A stretch of DNA of 64,000 bases from Catenaria anguillulae PL171. Its lineage: Eukaryota > Blastocladiomycota > Blastocladiomycetes > Blastocladiales > Catenariaceae. The notes below the pieces were generated by a model, which saw only the letters and a program-made list of their open reading frames with translations, was not told the origin of the DNA and made no database searches. A program made the translations under genes and the position numbers. Each line of letters begins with the position of its first letter. Position 1 is the first letter of the stretch. Of the stretch, positions 1 through 11,077 are shown one piece after another. Location: positions 34,968 to 98,967 of the forward strand of contig MCFL01000085.1 in the NCBI GenBank assembly GCA_002102555.1, read 5' to 3'.

Positions 1-1285
1 TCGGGCACGGCGAGCACCTCGCACCTGGTAACCAATTGGTCAGCCATCTACGGGCATCGCCGAATAGCGCTGCTATTCTTGTCCAATGTTCTCTTGATTG
101 GCGAGTGCTTGAATAGCTTGGTGTATTACGCTGTGCTCTGGCTCGCCCCTCACCTTACCAATGTATGTACTACCTTCACATTTTCCACTCAGCGTCTGCT
201 CGTCAAGCTTTCTGACTGACTGTTTGCGACCGTGACTGCAGACGCCCATCAACTATCTCTTGGACGGCATCACCATCATTCCTGCGGGCACCATCATCTG
301 CCTCGCAACTACATACCGGATAGCCTTGATCCTTGTGACGCACCCAGTTGCACGACAAAAGCTGTTGAAAGCCGCCACCGCCCTGGCCCTCGTCATTCCA
401 CTGACATTGTTTGTCAAGATTGCTGTGGGTGTCGTGCAGTACTGGCACATAACTGTTGGTGCGCTGATTCAGGACTCTCATCGCAACGGATGGACGCTTA
501 CTCGATGAGCACCTGCCTGACAGACGAATGGCAAAGAACAACCATTGTGCAGCCCGAAATTGCCATCCTGATTGCCCTATACCCGGTACGCCACTGTTTA
601 AATCACCTGGGTTTTCTCCTACATAACCGAACTGAGCTGTCATTGCGTGTGTGGATGTGGGCGCAGACACTCACAATTTCGGGGTCTGTCTGGTCCATCA
701 AAGTTGTACTGACACGCCAATCTACGGCTCCCGTTGCTTGCACCGCGTCTAAATGGGAACCAAACGCCATTTCGCGCACAGCGGCACTGGCACCTGATGA
801 ATCCGTGTCCTCCTTGTCAGCAGTAATGTCGTCGTCAACTGGGCGGGCAACATCAGCATCCGCATCAGCACCTGCGGGCGCAAGCCCAAGTCATCCTGTC
901 ACCTCGGCGGCGCCGGCGCCGGTTGTTCTTGCAGATTCGTTGAAAACCACTTTCACGCTGCTCGTACGCGTCCCAACCTCGACATCGCCGCAACCGTGAC
1001 CTTGACCTTGTGATTAACCTAAGCGTAATACAGACGTTGCTCATGGCATTTTACTGGCTCGCATTTGTCCTGTTCCTTGCTCTGGACAAGCACGTGGGCG
1101 GCATTCGCAACATGGCCGTGATGACCTTCATTGCAAGTGCAACGGCGGCAACCGAGGCGAGTTTTGAGTGGATGCTGCGCACAAACAGGCAGGCAGCAGC
1201 AAGTCGAGGCTCGGTCGCTGGCAACGGCAAGAGGTCCATTGGCATGGGTGCCAAGGATCACGGGAAGGTGGGAGTGAAGGAGTGA
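1..1285 (+). CDS. Seven-TM protein, family member 1 (5' truncated by window edge, one frame break)
   Basis: Uncharacterised multi-pass membrane protein; the first of three paralogs here (others at 19691-20943 and 21274-22538). Exons read as 1-162, 242-585, 667-963 and 1034-1285, with GT-AG introns 163-241, 586-666 and 964-1033. Shared landmarks are NSLVYY at the end of exon 1, an IPAG loop, a TM segment ending in VWSIKVV, then a final exon starting TLLMAFYW and ending in a TM helix plus ATEASFEW. The first and last introns sit at exactly the same positions as in both paralogs, which supports homology. Between about 440 and 545 the reading frame changes without a convincing intron, so this copy is either broken or misassembled. 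Seven predicted helices suggest a receptor-like topology, but no known GPCR motif is visible. The function is unknown. Confidence 0.6.
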
Positions 1286-1590
1286 GACTTGTTCAGAAAT
1301 GAAGGCAAAACGAAACCCTCACACCAGAGAGGCACATTGGTGTGATACACGGCCAGTTACCGGGCTTCGGTACGGAATGCGTGCCGACGGCTGGCCCGAT
1401 TTTACCGTCAGCCATTCCTCATGCCGACCCGGCTTGTTGGGGTAACGGATGTGAGGCCGATCGTTTCCGCGAACGCGTCTTGAAGCAAGTTGGTGGTTGG
1501 CTTCGGTTCGCCATCTCATCACCGTCTGTTATGTCTCTCTGTTTCCTCATGTAAATACATACAACATTGAAAGATACGCGGTAGTCCAAC

Positions 1591-3781
1591 ATGTATACAC
1601 ACCAACTGCGCTCCCGGCCCGGTGCCGGCATCAACTCGTCGGCGTCTCTGCTGCCCTCCAACGACACGGACCTGACCCGCCCTGCCCCGCCGCCACCAAA
1701 GGGGTCTCGGGCATACTCGTTCACCATGCTGGTCCTGTCCGCGGTGTTGTTTGTGTACTTGTTTGTCTACTACCAAGCGCACGACCCGCACATTGGCGAC
1801 ACGACCGGCTTTGACCTCGACGGCCACCACTCGCTCGATCCGCAGCATTTCAAGGTCATTTACAATGTCACGATTCGGCGCGGCGGCAGGGACGACGACA
1901 AAGTGATTGAGCGCGGGGCGTTGGTGATTCGCAAGGACAAGATTGTCAAGGTGGTCGACACTTGGGCGCAGGCGCAGGTCACGGCGGCGCATTTCAAGAG
2001 CGCGGGCGCAAAGGCCGTCGTGGATGGCAAGGGCGCCGTGGTGTTGCCTGGATTGACAGATGCGCATGGCGTACGTTCTCTCCTTTGCATAAACCTACTT
2101 GAGCAGCATCATGCTGATTGCCCCTGCGAATGTGATCCGCTACATGACAGCATCTCATCGAATACGGCCTGTCACTCTCGCAACCCGACCTGTCGACCCT
2201 GACCTCGCTCGCCTCGATTCGCGCCACATTACGCTCGCACCTCGTCTCCCAACCCGCGGGCCACTACTCGCCCACCCGCTGGCTGCGCGCGCACGGCTGG
2301 GACCATACCAAGTTCACCGACTCTCCCTCGCCTGGCGCATTCCCGTCGGCCGCCGACCTCGACTCGGACCCCTTGCTCGCCGCAGTCCCAATCATGCTCA
2401 CCCGCATCGACGTGCACGGCTACTGGCTCAACGCCGCCGCCATTAAATTGCTCGCGTCCATCCCAACACTTGACCCGCCCGGCGGCGTCATTTCGCGCGA
2501 CAACAAGGGCCAGCCCACTGGCGTCTTTATGGATACAGCCATGGCCCTGGTCGATGTGCGCGTGCCGCCGCCCTCGGCATCCGATCTGGTTGCCGCTGCA
2601 ACTCGCGCGCAAAAGGAACTCTTCAAGGTTGGGCTCACAGGCGTGCACGTTGCCGGCGTGCTGCCCAATGCCATGCGTGCGCTGGCAGACATGGACAAGC
2701 AGGGCGAGCTCAAGCTGCGCACGTATGCCATGGTGCGGTGTCCCGACGCACATGGCGACCATGTGCCTGCTGGGTTCCCTGCATATTGTCCCGAGGCGTT
2801 TGATGGCATTTTTGATTCGGGGTTGCCCATGGTCGATAATCACCAAGGCAATTGGACACGGAGGTTGACGGTGCGCAGCGTCAAGCTGTTTCTTGACGGC
2901 GCGCTCGGGTCACACGGTGCGGCGTTGCTTGAGCCGTACACGGATGCATCCAATACACGAGGGACTGTGGTGTGTTCCGAGTGGAATTGCCCAGAGTTGA
3001 AGGACGTGGTGGAAAAGTGGAATGCAAACGGGTGGCAAGTCAATGTGCACGCCATTGGCGATCATGCGAATCGGGTTGCTGTGGACGCGCTCGTGGGCAT
3101 TAGCGACAAGGGCAAGTCACGGGTGCGGGTGGAGCATGCACAGATTGTGGATGCGCGCGAGATTCAGAGGATGGGCGAGGAGGGGATAATTCCATCCATG
3201 CAACCGACTCACGGTACGCTCGCATTTTCTTTTGTGTTGGATGCGATAGGCTAACTCTTTCATCCTCTTTCATATTCACAGCAACATCCGACATGTCATA
3301 CGCGCATACTCGCCTGGGCTCTGCCGCTCCGCGCCTGTTGCAAGGCGCCTACCCCTGGCAGCCACTACTTGCCGCAGGTGTACCTGCCCTCCCGCTTTCA
3401 TCCGACTTTCCCGTGGAGCCGCCTAACCCACTGCTCGGTCTGCATGCAGCTGTGCACATGACGGATCCACGCACGGGTTCAAACTTCAACCATTCGCCCA
3501 ACGGCCGAGGCAAGCCGTGGTTTGCGAGCAAGGTGCTGACGCGTAAGCAGGCTGTTCGTGGGTTCACAGAGTGGGCGGCATATGCGCGGTTTGCGGAAAG
3601 GGCGCTGGGTCGGATCGAGGTGGGGATGGTGGCGGATTTGAGTGTCTTTGATCGGGACGTGATGCGCGATGGGGTCGAGATTGTGGATGCAAAGGTGGTT
3701 GCGACAATGGTGGGTGGTGTGACAGAGTATGTTGGTGAGGCAGCAGAGGGCGATGACGAGTGGAGCCAGTTGAGCAAGTAG
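1591..3781 (+). CDS. YtcJ-like amidohydrolase (amidohydrolase family 3), membrane anchored
   Basis: Metal-dependent hydrolase of the amidohydrolase-3/YtcJ group; substrates in this group are varied (amides, formamides, exoenzyme-type lactams), so the substrate is not assigned. Three exons: 1591-2070, 2151-3213 and 3282-3781. The first splice joins the metal-binding DAHGHL motif exactly (DAHG at the end of exon 1, HL at the start of exon 2). Further family marks are VKLFLDGALGSHGAALLEPY, the VHAIGDHANR metal histidine/aspartate motif, the EHAQIV histidine, and SDFPVEPPNPL near the C-terminus. About 30-60 residues in there is one hydrophobic helix (MLVLSAVLFVYLFVYY) preceded by a Pro-rich basic tail, so the enzyme is probably a type II membrane protein with its catalytic domain in the lumen or outside. 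All catalytic landmarks seem present and the reading frame is intact. It is a solitary gene with no pathway partner next to it. Confidence 0.85.
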
Positions 3782-4199
3782 TGTGCCGTGAAAGGCCATC
3801 CCAGAACATCACATAAGGACGTTTCAACATGTATTGCAGCTTTGCAACCGCGTAAGCGCATGTGTATTGGATTCTAATGGGATCCACAGGACTTGTGAAA
3901 ACAACGGAAAACTTTCCACTGTGAAAAAGGTGGGTCGATCACAGTGCCGCTCGCAACTGGACCCGGACATGCGCCACTGCGGCTGCCATTTCTCCTGCGA
4001 TTGTGCGAATATTGATTGTGCGTGTATTGAGATAATTACCAGTACCCATGAAGCACCGTCTGTCGTTCAACACACAATGCGTCGTGCCACAATCCAGGAG
4101 GCATTCGTCAAACCGACTGCTCGGGCTCCTTGGGCGTCGCCGAGCCGTTCCCGGCGCCCCCAGCGGCGTGCACGTCTGTCACAGCCGCCTCCTCCTTAT
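3782..4199. other. Gene-free stretch
   Basis: Between the amidohydrolase and the Gag relic. Nothing beyond short chance frames is seen; no LTR end could be recognised. Confidence 0.6.
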
Positions 4200-5364
4200 C
4201 TAGTCTTCCATGGCCTTGGCCGCCTGCACCACGTTCGCCTCGCACTCGAAGACGAACGGCCTCGCTCTCGAGGGCCCGGCGGCTGCACCGCCCATCACCT
4301 GCATGCAGTTGACTTCGCCGAATCGCATCGTGCCCCCGACGCCATACGCGACGCCCACATCGGCGCTGTTGACATGCGCCTCCGCTGGACGCGGCCCCAT
4401 CGCCTTCTTGCGCAGCTCGAGTTCGCAAGCCGCCTTCTGCGCCTCACTTGCGGGGCAGTACTCAGCAAAGTGGCCGTTTCGGTCGCACGCGAAACATTTG
4501 TCGCGGCCCGTGGGTGCCCTCGCTTCGCGCGCCTGGCCTTGCTCTTGCCCTTGCTCGGCTTGCGTCTAGCGCCCTCGGGCTTGTACGGGTGCGCGCGACG
4601 CCTCGAGTTGTTCTTTGGCCCCTCTGGGCTCCCACGGCGTGCGTTTCACCCACCACGGTGTGCGCCTCTGCGCTGGCACGCGCCAAGTCTTCCTTCACCT
4701 CGCGCAGTTTCGCCGCCGCGTCCTTGTCCTCGTTCTCCCTCAACTCAAAGATCAGGGTGTCGAACGATTTCCACTCCTTTGCGCGGAACGTCGTGCGCAA
4801 CACGGGATCCCCCAAGGTCTCGATTGTCTTCGAGATCCTTTCAACCTCTGTCACCTCGCTCGCGTGACCGCACAACTTCATGAGCTTGGTCAGGGAGTTC
4901 AGGCTCGTCTCGTACTCATCGAGCGAGGCGGACTTGTTGACGGCCAGGTCGCACCACTCTTGTTGGATGCGGGCCCTTTGGGCCCTCACGGCCAGGGCGA
5001 ACTTGGCCTTGGTCTTGGTATAAACTGTGGCCGGGCACGTTTCCTCGTCGAAGCGGTCGCGCAGGCCCGCCGGCATGTGCGCGAAGATGACGGTCAACAC
5101 GTATGACTTTTCCTGGGGCGTGCCAGGGTTCGTGGGCGGGGTCGTCGTCCCGTCCTCCTTGTCCGTCGGCAGAGTGTGCTCGAGTTGGCGGATGCGAAGG
5201 TAGTTGCGTAGGTCACGGCACCACGGCAGGAGGTTCACGCCGTTCATAGTGAGCTCGTCGAACATTTTGGTGAACGGGGTGAACTTGAGGTTGTTACCCG
5301 AGGCCAACGGGACCGAGTTGGTCGACGAAGTCGAATCCGAGTTGGGCGACGAAGAGATGTTCAT
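4200..5364 (-). mobile_element. Decayed Copia-type LTR retrotransposon Gag fragment
   Basis: The minus-strand reading frame starting at 5364 has the layout of Copia/UBN2-type Gag: NGVNLLPWCRDLRNYL near residue 40, then the helical region with AHMPAGLRDRFDEE and EYETSLNSLTKLMKLCG. The frame then shifts at least twice between about 4640 and 4500. The first shift gives a Lys/Arg-rich linker. The second gives a CCHC zinc knuckle, CFACDRNGHFAEYC (CX2CX4HX4C, near 4450-4500), followed by a tail that stops at 4200. No protease, integrase or reverse transcriptase follows, and I could not find paired LTRs. It is therefore a truncated, frameshifted relic. The call rests on the Gag core and the knuckle; the exact family (Copia rather than another LTR group) is less sure. 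Confidence 0.7.
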
Positions 5365-6389
5365 GATGACAATGGCGGATGGGAATGGGACAGTGGGAGA
5401 ATGGGGTCTGTAAGGTGTGACGATTCGACTGCTTCTGAGGAGAGTGAATCGAAAGAGTGGAGTATGCGATGGTGCTGATAATGTGTTCCAATTTCATAAC
5501 GTGAAATCACAACAGCGTGAAGAATTGATGATTGAGTATAACTGTCCTGAATGGAGTGCTCGCCTTCAGAGCTGCAGCCAACCCTGTATCGGTGCGACTG
5601 ACCTGACAACGGCACGGTCACAGTGGTTGATTTAGTTGCGTTTGTGCATGCCGTTGGTCGCACCGCAGCAGCAGCACCAACACACCGTTGCGTTGCGAGT
5701 CGGCCGATGAGGGCGAGGAAAACGCATTTGAGCGGTATGGGTGGTTCGGGTCGCGATATTGGTCACGGGCACGGTCGCGGGAGTGGTACTGGTCGCTGCC
5801 GCCGCGGTCGTTGCTGCGCCAGCTGTTCTTCTGTTCTTCCCGCCTTTTTTTGGACGTGCTCCTCTCTACTCGCGCATGCTTTGGAGTATTGATCTTGCAG
5901 GATCGCTGGCGAAGAGCGTTCAGTGTGGCGAACCCTGCTTCTGGATCAAGCAGGAGACACGGAGCATGCCAAAAACTATCCAACGTTGCCTGAATTCTGT
6001 CGGGTGAGGACATGACAGGGAATGATGGAAAATGTGGACGCGATCCGATCTGGACGTGGTGAGATGATTGCCGCACTGACGACTTCGGGCAGAACTGGAG
6101 GCCGGACGGAAACGGCAGTGGAAAGATCGTACCGGTTTCGTAGGATATGGATTCGATGAATGCGCAAAGTCTGCGACAGTATTGCGTGCACCAGGACGGG
6201 CGTTGCTGGGAGAGAGAATCGGTCTTTCAGTGAGTCGACGGGTCACTTCCAATCGATCTGATTGCATTTTTTTCTATTTCCTTCACACCAGCCGGGTACG
6301 AATGAGATTGTGGGCAAAGGATTCGCATGTACGTACATGAGTACACCTCAACGAATACTATGATACTTACTCCATAACCACGACCGTAT
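5365..6389. other. Gene-free stretch upstream of the Gag relic
   Basis: Where the 5' LTR and leader of the Gag relic should lie. A minus-strand frame at 5618-6076 has an Arg/Ser/Asp-rich tail (DQYHSRDRARDQYRDPNHPYR) but no recognisable domain, and is not called as a gene. Confidence 0.5.
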
Positions 6390-8983
6390 TCAATACTTGA
6401 ACAAATGTGCCAACCCCAACTTTGCCAACGTATCCTTGCCCTTCTCGCCTGCCGCGCCACCCTGTGCCGTCCGATTCCGCTTGCCCGTCAACCCAGACGC
6501 GCCTCTGGCCTTGCCCGGACTCGGGCGCCCGTCCGCACCTACAATCACGCTCTGCTCGGCATTCAACGGCAACTTGCCGTCCTCGGGCACACGCGCCTCG
6601 TCACGCTCCCACACCCTCGGCTCGCGGGCAGGAACCAGCGTGCCTCTTGCCCATTCCTGAATTGTGGCAACATGGTCGGCCATCTCGAGCGCATTTGCCT
6701 CGGGGACGCTCGCATTGACAAGCTCGATGATGCGCGTGCGATCCTCGCCACCAACGCCGTGAGCCAAGGGCGCAATGCGTGCCAGGTAGTAATGCACAGC
6801 CGGGTGATCGACCATGGGCAAGGTGATGGCACGCGCCAAGTCTGGGTCCGTGTACATGGACACAAGCATCGAGTCAAGGGTGGATGCCCAGTGCTGGCCG
6901 CGTGCCGTGATGCGCACATAGTACAGGTCCTTGGCCAGTACGGGCAGGGCGTGCGCGCACAAAGTGGCGAGCATGAGGTCGAGTGTGGGCGCCAGGTGCG
7001 GCGGGTCGGTTGGCACGAGCGAGGCGAGCAGCACGTTGGAGAGCGAGAGGAGAAGGGTTTGCGTTGCGTCGAGCGTGCGGCGGGATGGCGAGCGCGAGCG
7101 GGATCGCGAGTGTTTCGAGCTGGGCCGCGCTTGGGTTGGGAATGGGGCAACGAGGTTATGTTCGTCCACGCTGGGCTCATCTTGCACATGAGCCGTCTTT
7201 TTGCCCAGCACCACCGACCCGGGATGAAACCTGCCATGCTCAATCACGTCGCCACGCACACCGAGCTTGCGGTATGCGGCAACACGGACGGCTCGCGACG
7301 CGCTCCATACGCTTGCGCCACGGTTAATGTCCTCAAGCACGGGCTTGCAAATAAACGACTTGAACAGGACGATGTCGGGCACACCGGGCGCAAGGCGACC
7401 CTCGCGGTGCGCTTGAATGACGGCTGCGGGCAAGTGTGCTGCCATTTTGGAATGCTCCTCCTGATCGGCATCGGCATTGTCAAGCAAGTACTCGCGAATG
7501 CCGCCCACAACCAGCTGGTACACGGGATGGTATGCGGCCCACAGCGCCAAATCCTTTGGATCGGCCGACTTCCAGTCCACGTGACTGGCGGCGGCCGCAG
7601 CTGCCAAATCGGGAAACTCTTCCTTGAGCGCCGAGACGGTGCCCAGCTCGTCATCGCTGTGCGGAGGCTCCTGATAGACATCCTCATCGCCGTCACCACC
7701 AGTACCACCGTCTTCCTTGTCGGAATCAGAATCGAAATCGTCAAACGACAAGACCTTGGGCTTGCGCTTGAGCACGGGCACGGCCGCCTCCTTTTCCTTC
7801 AACTTTTTGCTCTCTGCAACCTTGCGCTCCCTGCGCTTCTGCTCAGCCCTCGTCATTGGCGTCGGCACCGTGCGCCTCGGGTGCTGTCCGCCGGCGGCCA
7901 TGGCCGGATTGCGGGCAATGTACTGCAACACATATGGGACGAGCGCCTCGACGGGATCCGAGGCTGGCGACAGGCCAGCGGCGGCCACGCGATCACGCAA
8001 AAACTGGCCCACGGTGCGTGTGCGTTGTGTGGCAGACAGGTTGCGCGTGCTCGTGTGCCACAGGCGCAAGATGGCCGATGCAAACATTTCCTCGGGCACA
8101 TAGTCGTTACCCAAGGCGCACGCCAGCACAGGGAACCAGTGAGGGTTGAGCGTGTTGAAGGTGCTCGCGAGCAAGTTGGGCGTAAAGACTTGGACCATGA
8201 GCGGCTTGTCATTGTCCATCGGTGTGCCGACGGCATCGAGTCCGTCAAATGGCACCGATTCCAAGCGAATGTACCCGCGTGTGAGAGCGTAAATGTAATA
8301 GTCGGAATCGTTTCCCAGGGCGTACGCATCAAGGCGGTTGGCTTCCAATGCAACCAAACGATCTGCCTCGCCCTCGGCCACACGCACGGGCACCTTGAGC
8401 TCGTCGCGCATGTGGCGCATGGCAAGTGAAATGGCAAGCACAGGCAAGGTCGGGTCGGTGCCAAAGGACCGGCGGTTGCGAGACGAGGTTTCGCCCGTGG
8501 CCAGCACGGGCAGGCCCTGGCGCAGGTGCACGAGCGGTTGCACGGCAATGGCTTTCATGGCGTGGTACGAGTGCTCGGCGCGCTTTGTGTCGCGGTTGAT
8601 GCGGACGAGTTCCTTTGTTGCGGTGGCACGGCCGCCTGTGTTTTATCAAAACGAAATGAATTGAGGTGGTGAATGATACATTATAAGGAGGCGGTGACAA
8701 GCAGACGCATACCGTCAAAGACAACCATGGCAACCTCAATGCCAGCAGCAGCCAGGTGGCCAAAGAAGCGGTCGAGCAGCAGGATCATGGCATGATACTG
8801 GCCGCCCATGGCCCAGTCGAGGTTGCAAAAGTAGAGGTGGTGGACCAGCGACGACCCGTCAATCACCAGCCGGTGCGGGTGTGTCTCGGCATCGGCATCA
8901 GTATCCCTCAGAGCCTTGGAAAAGGTCAGGTTGCGCACAAGGGCGTGGTGGTCAATGAACCCGGTCAGCCCCGTTACGCCCAT
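6390..8983 (-). CDS. ASTE1: Asteroid homolog (XPG/FEN-like nuclease-fold protein)
   Basis: Two exons, 8713-8983 and 6390-8635, joined across a 77-nt intron so that the protein reads VVFDGGRATATKEL. The N-terminus MGVTGLTGFIDHH and LVIDGSSLVHHLY form the XPG-N half. The XPG-I half has VAEGEADRLVALEAN followed by ALGNDSDYYIY, the diagnostic asteroid arrangement of the acidic metal site, at about residues 210-245. Asteroid proteins are related to FEN1/XPG nucleases and have been tied to signalling and, for mammalian ASTE1, to DNA-end processing; catalysis here is not proven. The remaining ~550 residues hold a Lys/Glu-rich stretch, an acidic Asp/Ser run (about 7670-7740), an RS-like SRSRSRSPSRR patch and a conserved-looking helical C-terminus. 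The start was chosen at the ATG because XPG-N proteins begin with M-G. It is divergent from no close neighbour. Confidence 0.85.
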
Positions 8984-9749
8984 CTTGTCTGTCTGAGGTG
9001 TTTGTTGGAGCTTGAAAAGAGAAAGAGAGCGTTGCGCTGGGTATACTGCTGCGTCCGAGTCGTGGCAGCCAAGTCATTGCATGGACACGAAAAGCATAAA
9101 TTGCCCAATTCATGTGAATCTGCGAGACATCTTCTGTACATAGCTATAGCTGGCTGCCGGCAACCATGACGACACAAGATCGGCGGCCCAGAGAAGCGCC
9201 TTTGCCTGCCCTTGTCCTGGCCCTTGTCTTGTGTTAATACTTTGACTTGACATCTCCGCCCTTCGGCATGAAAAAAAAATGACTTGTGTGCATGGACATG
9301 CTGTGGGAAAGGCAGCCCATCCTCGAACCAGCAACCCCCCAAAAAGAGACGAGAGAATGTACCAGATAGATAGGTAGGGACCACAAGAAGGAAACAAAAA
9401 GAAACAACGAGGAAAGACCACGCTTGCGATGGGGTGCGTGCCGTGGGTGAGTGAGGCGGTAGGTGATATGTGAAGAAGACGGGAATCATGAGCAATATGT
9501 AGGAAGCGACAAGGACAAGGAAAATGCATCAAACCCTGATCCTCCAGCCCAGATCACACTCACATGCACAAACACCGCGAACGCCAACGCCAGCACCAAC
9601 ACCAACTCCAATGCCATCACCAGCGCCTACCCATCCACACACAAGAAGACTCAAAACGCACAAATCCATCCACAATTGCCCGCTGCATCACTCGGCCATT
9701 CACACACGCAACACACAAAAGCATCCTCGTGAACCTGCCGCCTGCCGCA
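8984..9749. other. Gene-free stretch
   Basis: Upstream of the asteroid-like gene and downstream of the Gag gene. It contains degenerate ACCAAC/GCCAAC repeats at about 9579-9620. No pol-like coding sequence follows Gag here. Confidence 0.6.
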
Positions 9750-10622
9750 TCACTGACGCCTGCCACCGACGGTCCTGGCCAGGTTGACCTCGTAATCGGG
9801 ATGCCTCCACCGCTTGATACCCGCACGCATATCCAAATCCTTGCGATGGCACGTGCGCACCATGTGATCCACCAACCCACAATAGGCGCAATGGCCCCTA
9901 GGCGTGTCCCTGTTGGATGGATCCACCGATCCCGACCGCTCGCCAGCACCGCCGCCGCGCCCGGGCGACCCCGTGCGGCCCCTTGATTGCACGGCGCCCG
10001 TGGCAATGGCCGCATGAAACGCCTCGTGCAAGCTGGCAATGGGCTCTTGCTCAAGCGCCTGCGCAAGCTCCGGATCCAGCGAGTTGATAAACGTCTGAAT
10101 GTACTTGTTGGTGACGACGGTCGGGTTGGCGGCGCCCGCAGGCGTGCCCTGCTGCTCGTGCACGAGGACGTGGCGCACGGCGCGCTGGAACTCGACCACA
10201 TACGACACCAGGTCGCCGTTCCACGCGTGCTGCGTGAGTCCCTCAACATACTGCTTTGCGTGCTCGTAATCGTGTGCTTTGCCCGGCTGCGACGCGCCAT
10301 ACGTGGCCAGCAGCGCGTGCTTGAGGCCATTGTCCCAGGTGAGGGGCGATTTCGGAGTGTGGTGCGAATTGGTCAGCTTGAACCCAGCCAGCCACGCTTG
10401 TTCCTCGTCGCCCCCGAGGTAAGCGTGCAGGACTTGGTGCCACAGCGGGCGAGGGAACCCAATGTCGGTGAGCGCGTGCTCAAACAGGGCAACAAACTCG
10501 TACACGGACAGCTTTTTTGTGTTGGCGCGGGTAAAGGCCGGGATGGGCTGGCGCTTGGCTTCGTCACGCAGCGTGGCGAGGTGCGCGAGGTCGGGGACGG
10601 GGATGCCGGGAGCAGACGCCAT
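9750..10622 (-). CDS. Stand-alone retroviral-like Gag protein (capsid plus CCHC knuckle), intact
   Basis: An unbroken 290-residue frame from MASAPGIPVPD to the stop. The middle part reads as a Ty3/Gypsy-type Gag capsid region: TKKLSVYEFVALFEHAL, WLAGFKL, the W/Y helix LTQHAWNGDLVSYVVEFQRAV and FINSLDPELAQAL. Near the C-terminus, after an Arg/Gly-rich linker, comes CAYCGLVDHMVRTC, a CX2CX4HX4C zinc knuckle. Gag binds RNA and self-assembles into shells in retroelements. What is odd is that the frame is intact while no protease, reverse transcriptase, RNase H or integrase is present on either side. That fits either the surviving 5' end of an element or a domesticated Gag gene. An in-frame ATG further upstream (near 10796) exists but its extension looks non-conserved. 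There is no evidence on expression. Confidence 0.7.
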   Translation of the reverse strand: MASAPGIPVPDLAHLATLRDEAKRQPIPAFTRANTKKLSVYEFVALFEHALTDIGFPRPLWHQVLHAYLGGDEEQAWLAGFKLTNSHHTPKSPLTWDNGLKHALLATYGASQPGKAHDYEHAKQYVEGLTQHAWNGDLVSYVVEFQRAVRHVLVHEQQGTPAGAANPTVVTNKYIQTFINSLDPELAQALEQEPIASLHEAFHAAIATGAVQSRGRTGSPGRGGGAGERSGSVDPSNRDTPRGHCAYCGLVDHMVRTCHRKDLDMRAGIKRWRHPDYEVNLARTVGGRRQ

Positions 10623-11077
10623 GGTACGTATGGAGAAATAAAATGGGTGCGAAATCTTGCTGATTGATTTGCTGTCACGCAGAGACAGAGAGGTCAGAGA
10701 GTCAGCCAGAGAGTTGGAAGTTAAAGCTTTCCCGTGGTGGTCGTGGTGCTTCAACGGGCAGCTCTCAGGCGTCAAATGATCAGCAAAGCCGTGCATGTGC
10801 TTGTGGCACGTCGATCTGCCGCCACAAGTCTGTCCTCACCGTCTCCAGGCGGAAAACGATTCCGTTCTGTAGGTAGGTACTTTTCCAGGTTTATTTGTTT
10901 ATCATTCCTTCTTGCGGACGCTGGGCATGTGAGGGAGTCCCTCTGATGATACCCCAGCCGTGTTCAGGAGGACCGTTGCAAAATTAAAAAAATCATCGAG
11001 AAATACATTGCAACCACCAAATCAACCTGTCGTCATCTTCATTCACGCGCGATGTAAATACTTATCCAGGTGCATAC
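10623..11077. other. Gene-free stretch between Gag and TSPO
   Basis: Presumed 5' region of the Gag gene and 3' end of TSPO. No LTR-like ends or tRNA primer site were recognised. Confidence 0.5.

Noticed and set aside
2229-2846. Minus-strand frame over the amidohydrolase
   Set aside because: Shadow of exon 2 of the amidohydrolase, whose splicing and catalytic motifs are well supported.
5618-6076. RS-like frame upstream of the Gag relic
   Set aside because: Only a short Arg/Ser/Asp-rich tail looks protein-like; no start context, no domain and no splice partners found.
6405-8429. Long plus-strand open frame (over 670 codons)
   Set aside because: It lies exactly opposite the asteroid-like gene, has no domain, and its openness follows from the GC-rich codon pattern of the true gene.
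9110-9532. Possible small gene upstream of the asteroid-like gene
   Set aside because: The frame has no conserved-looking motif, is rich in Phe/Ser/Pro from pyrimidine-rich sequence, and has no supporting splice structure.
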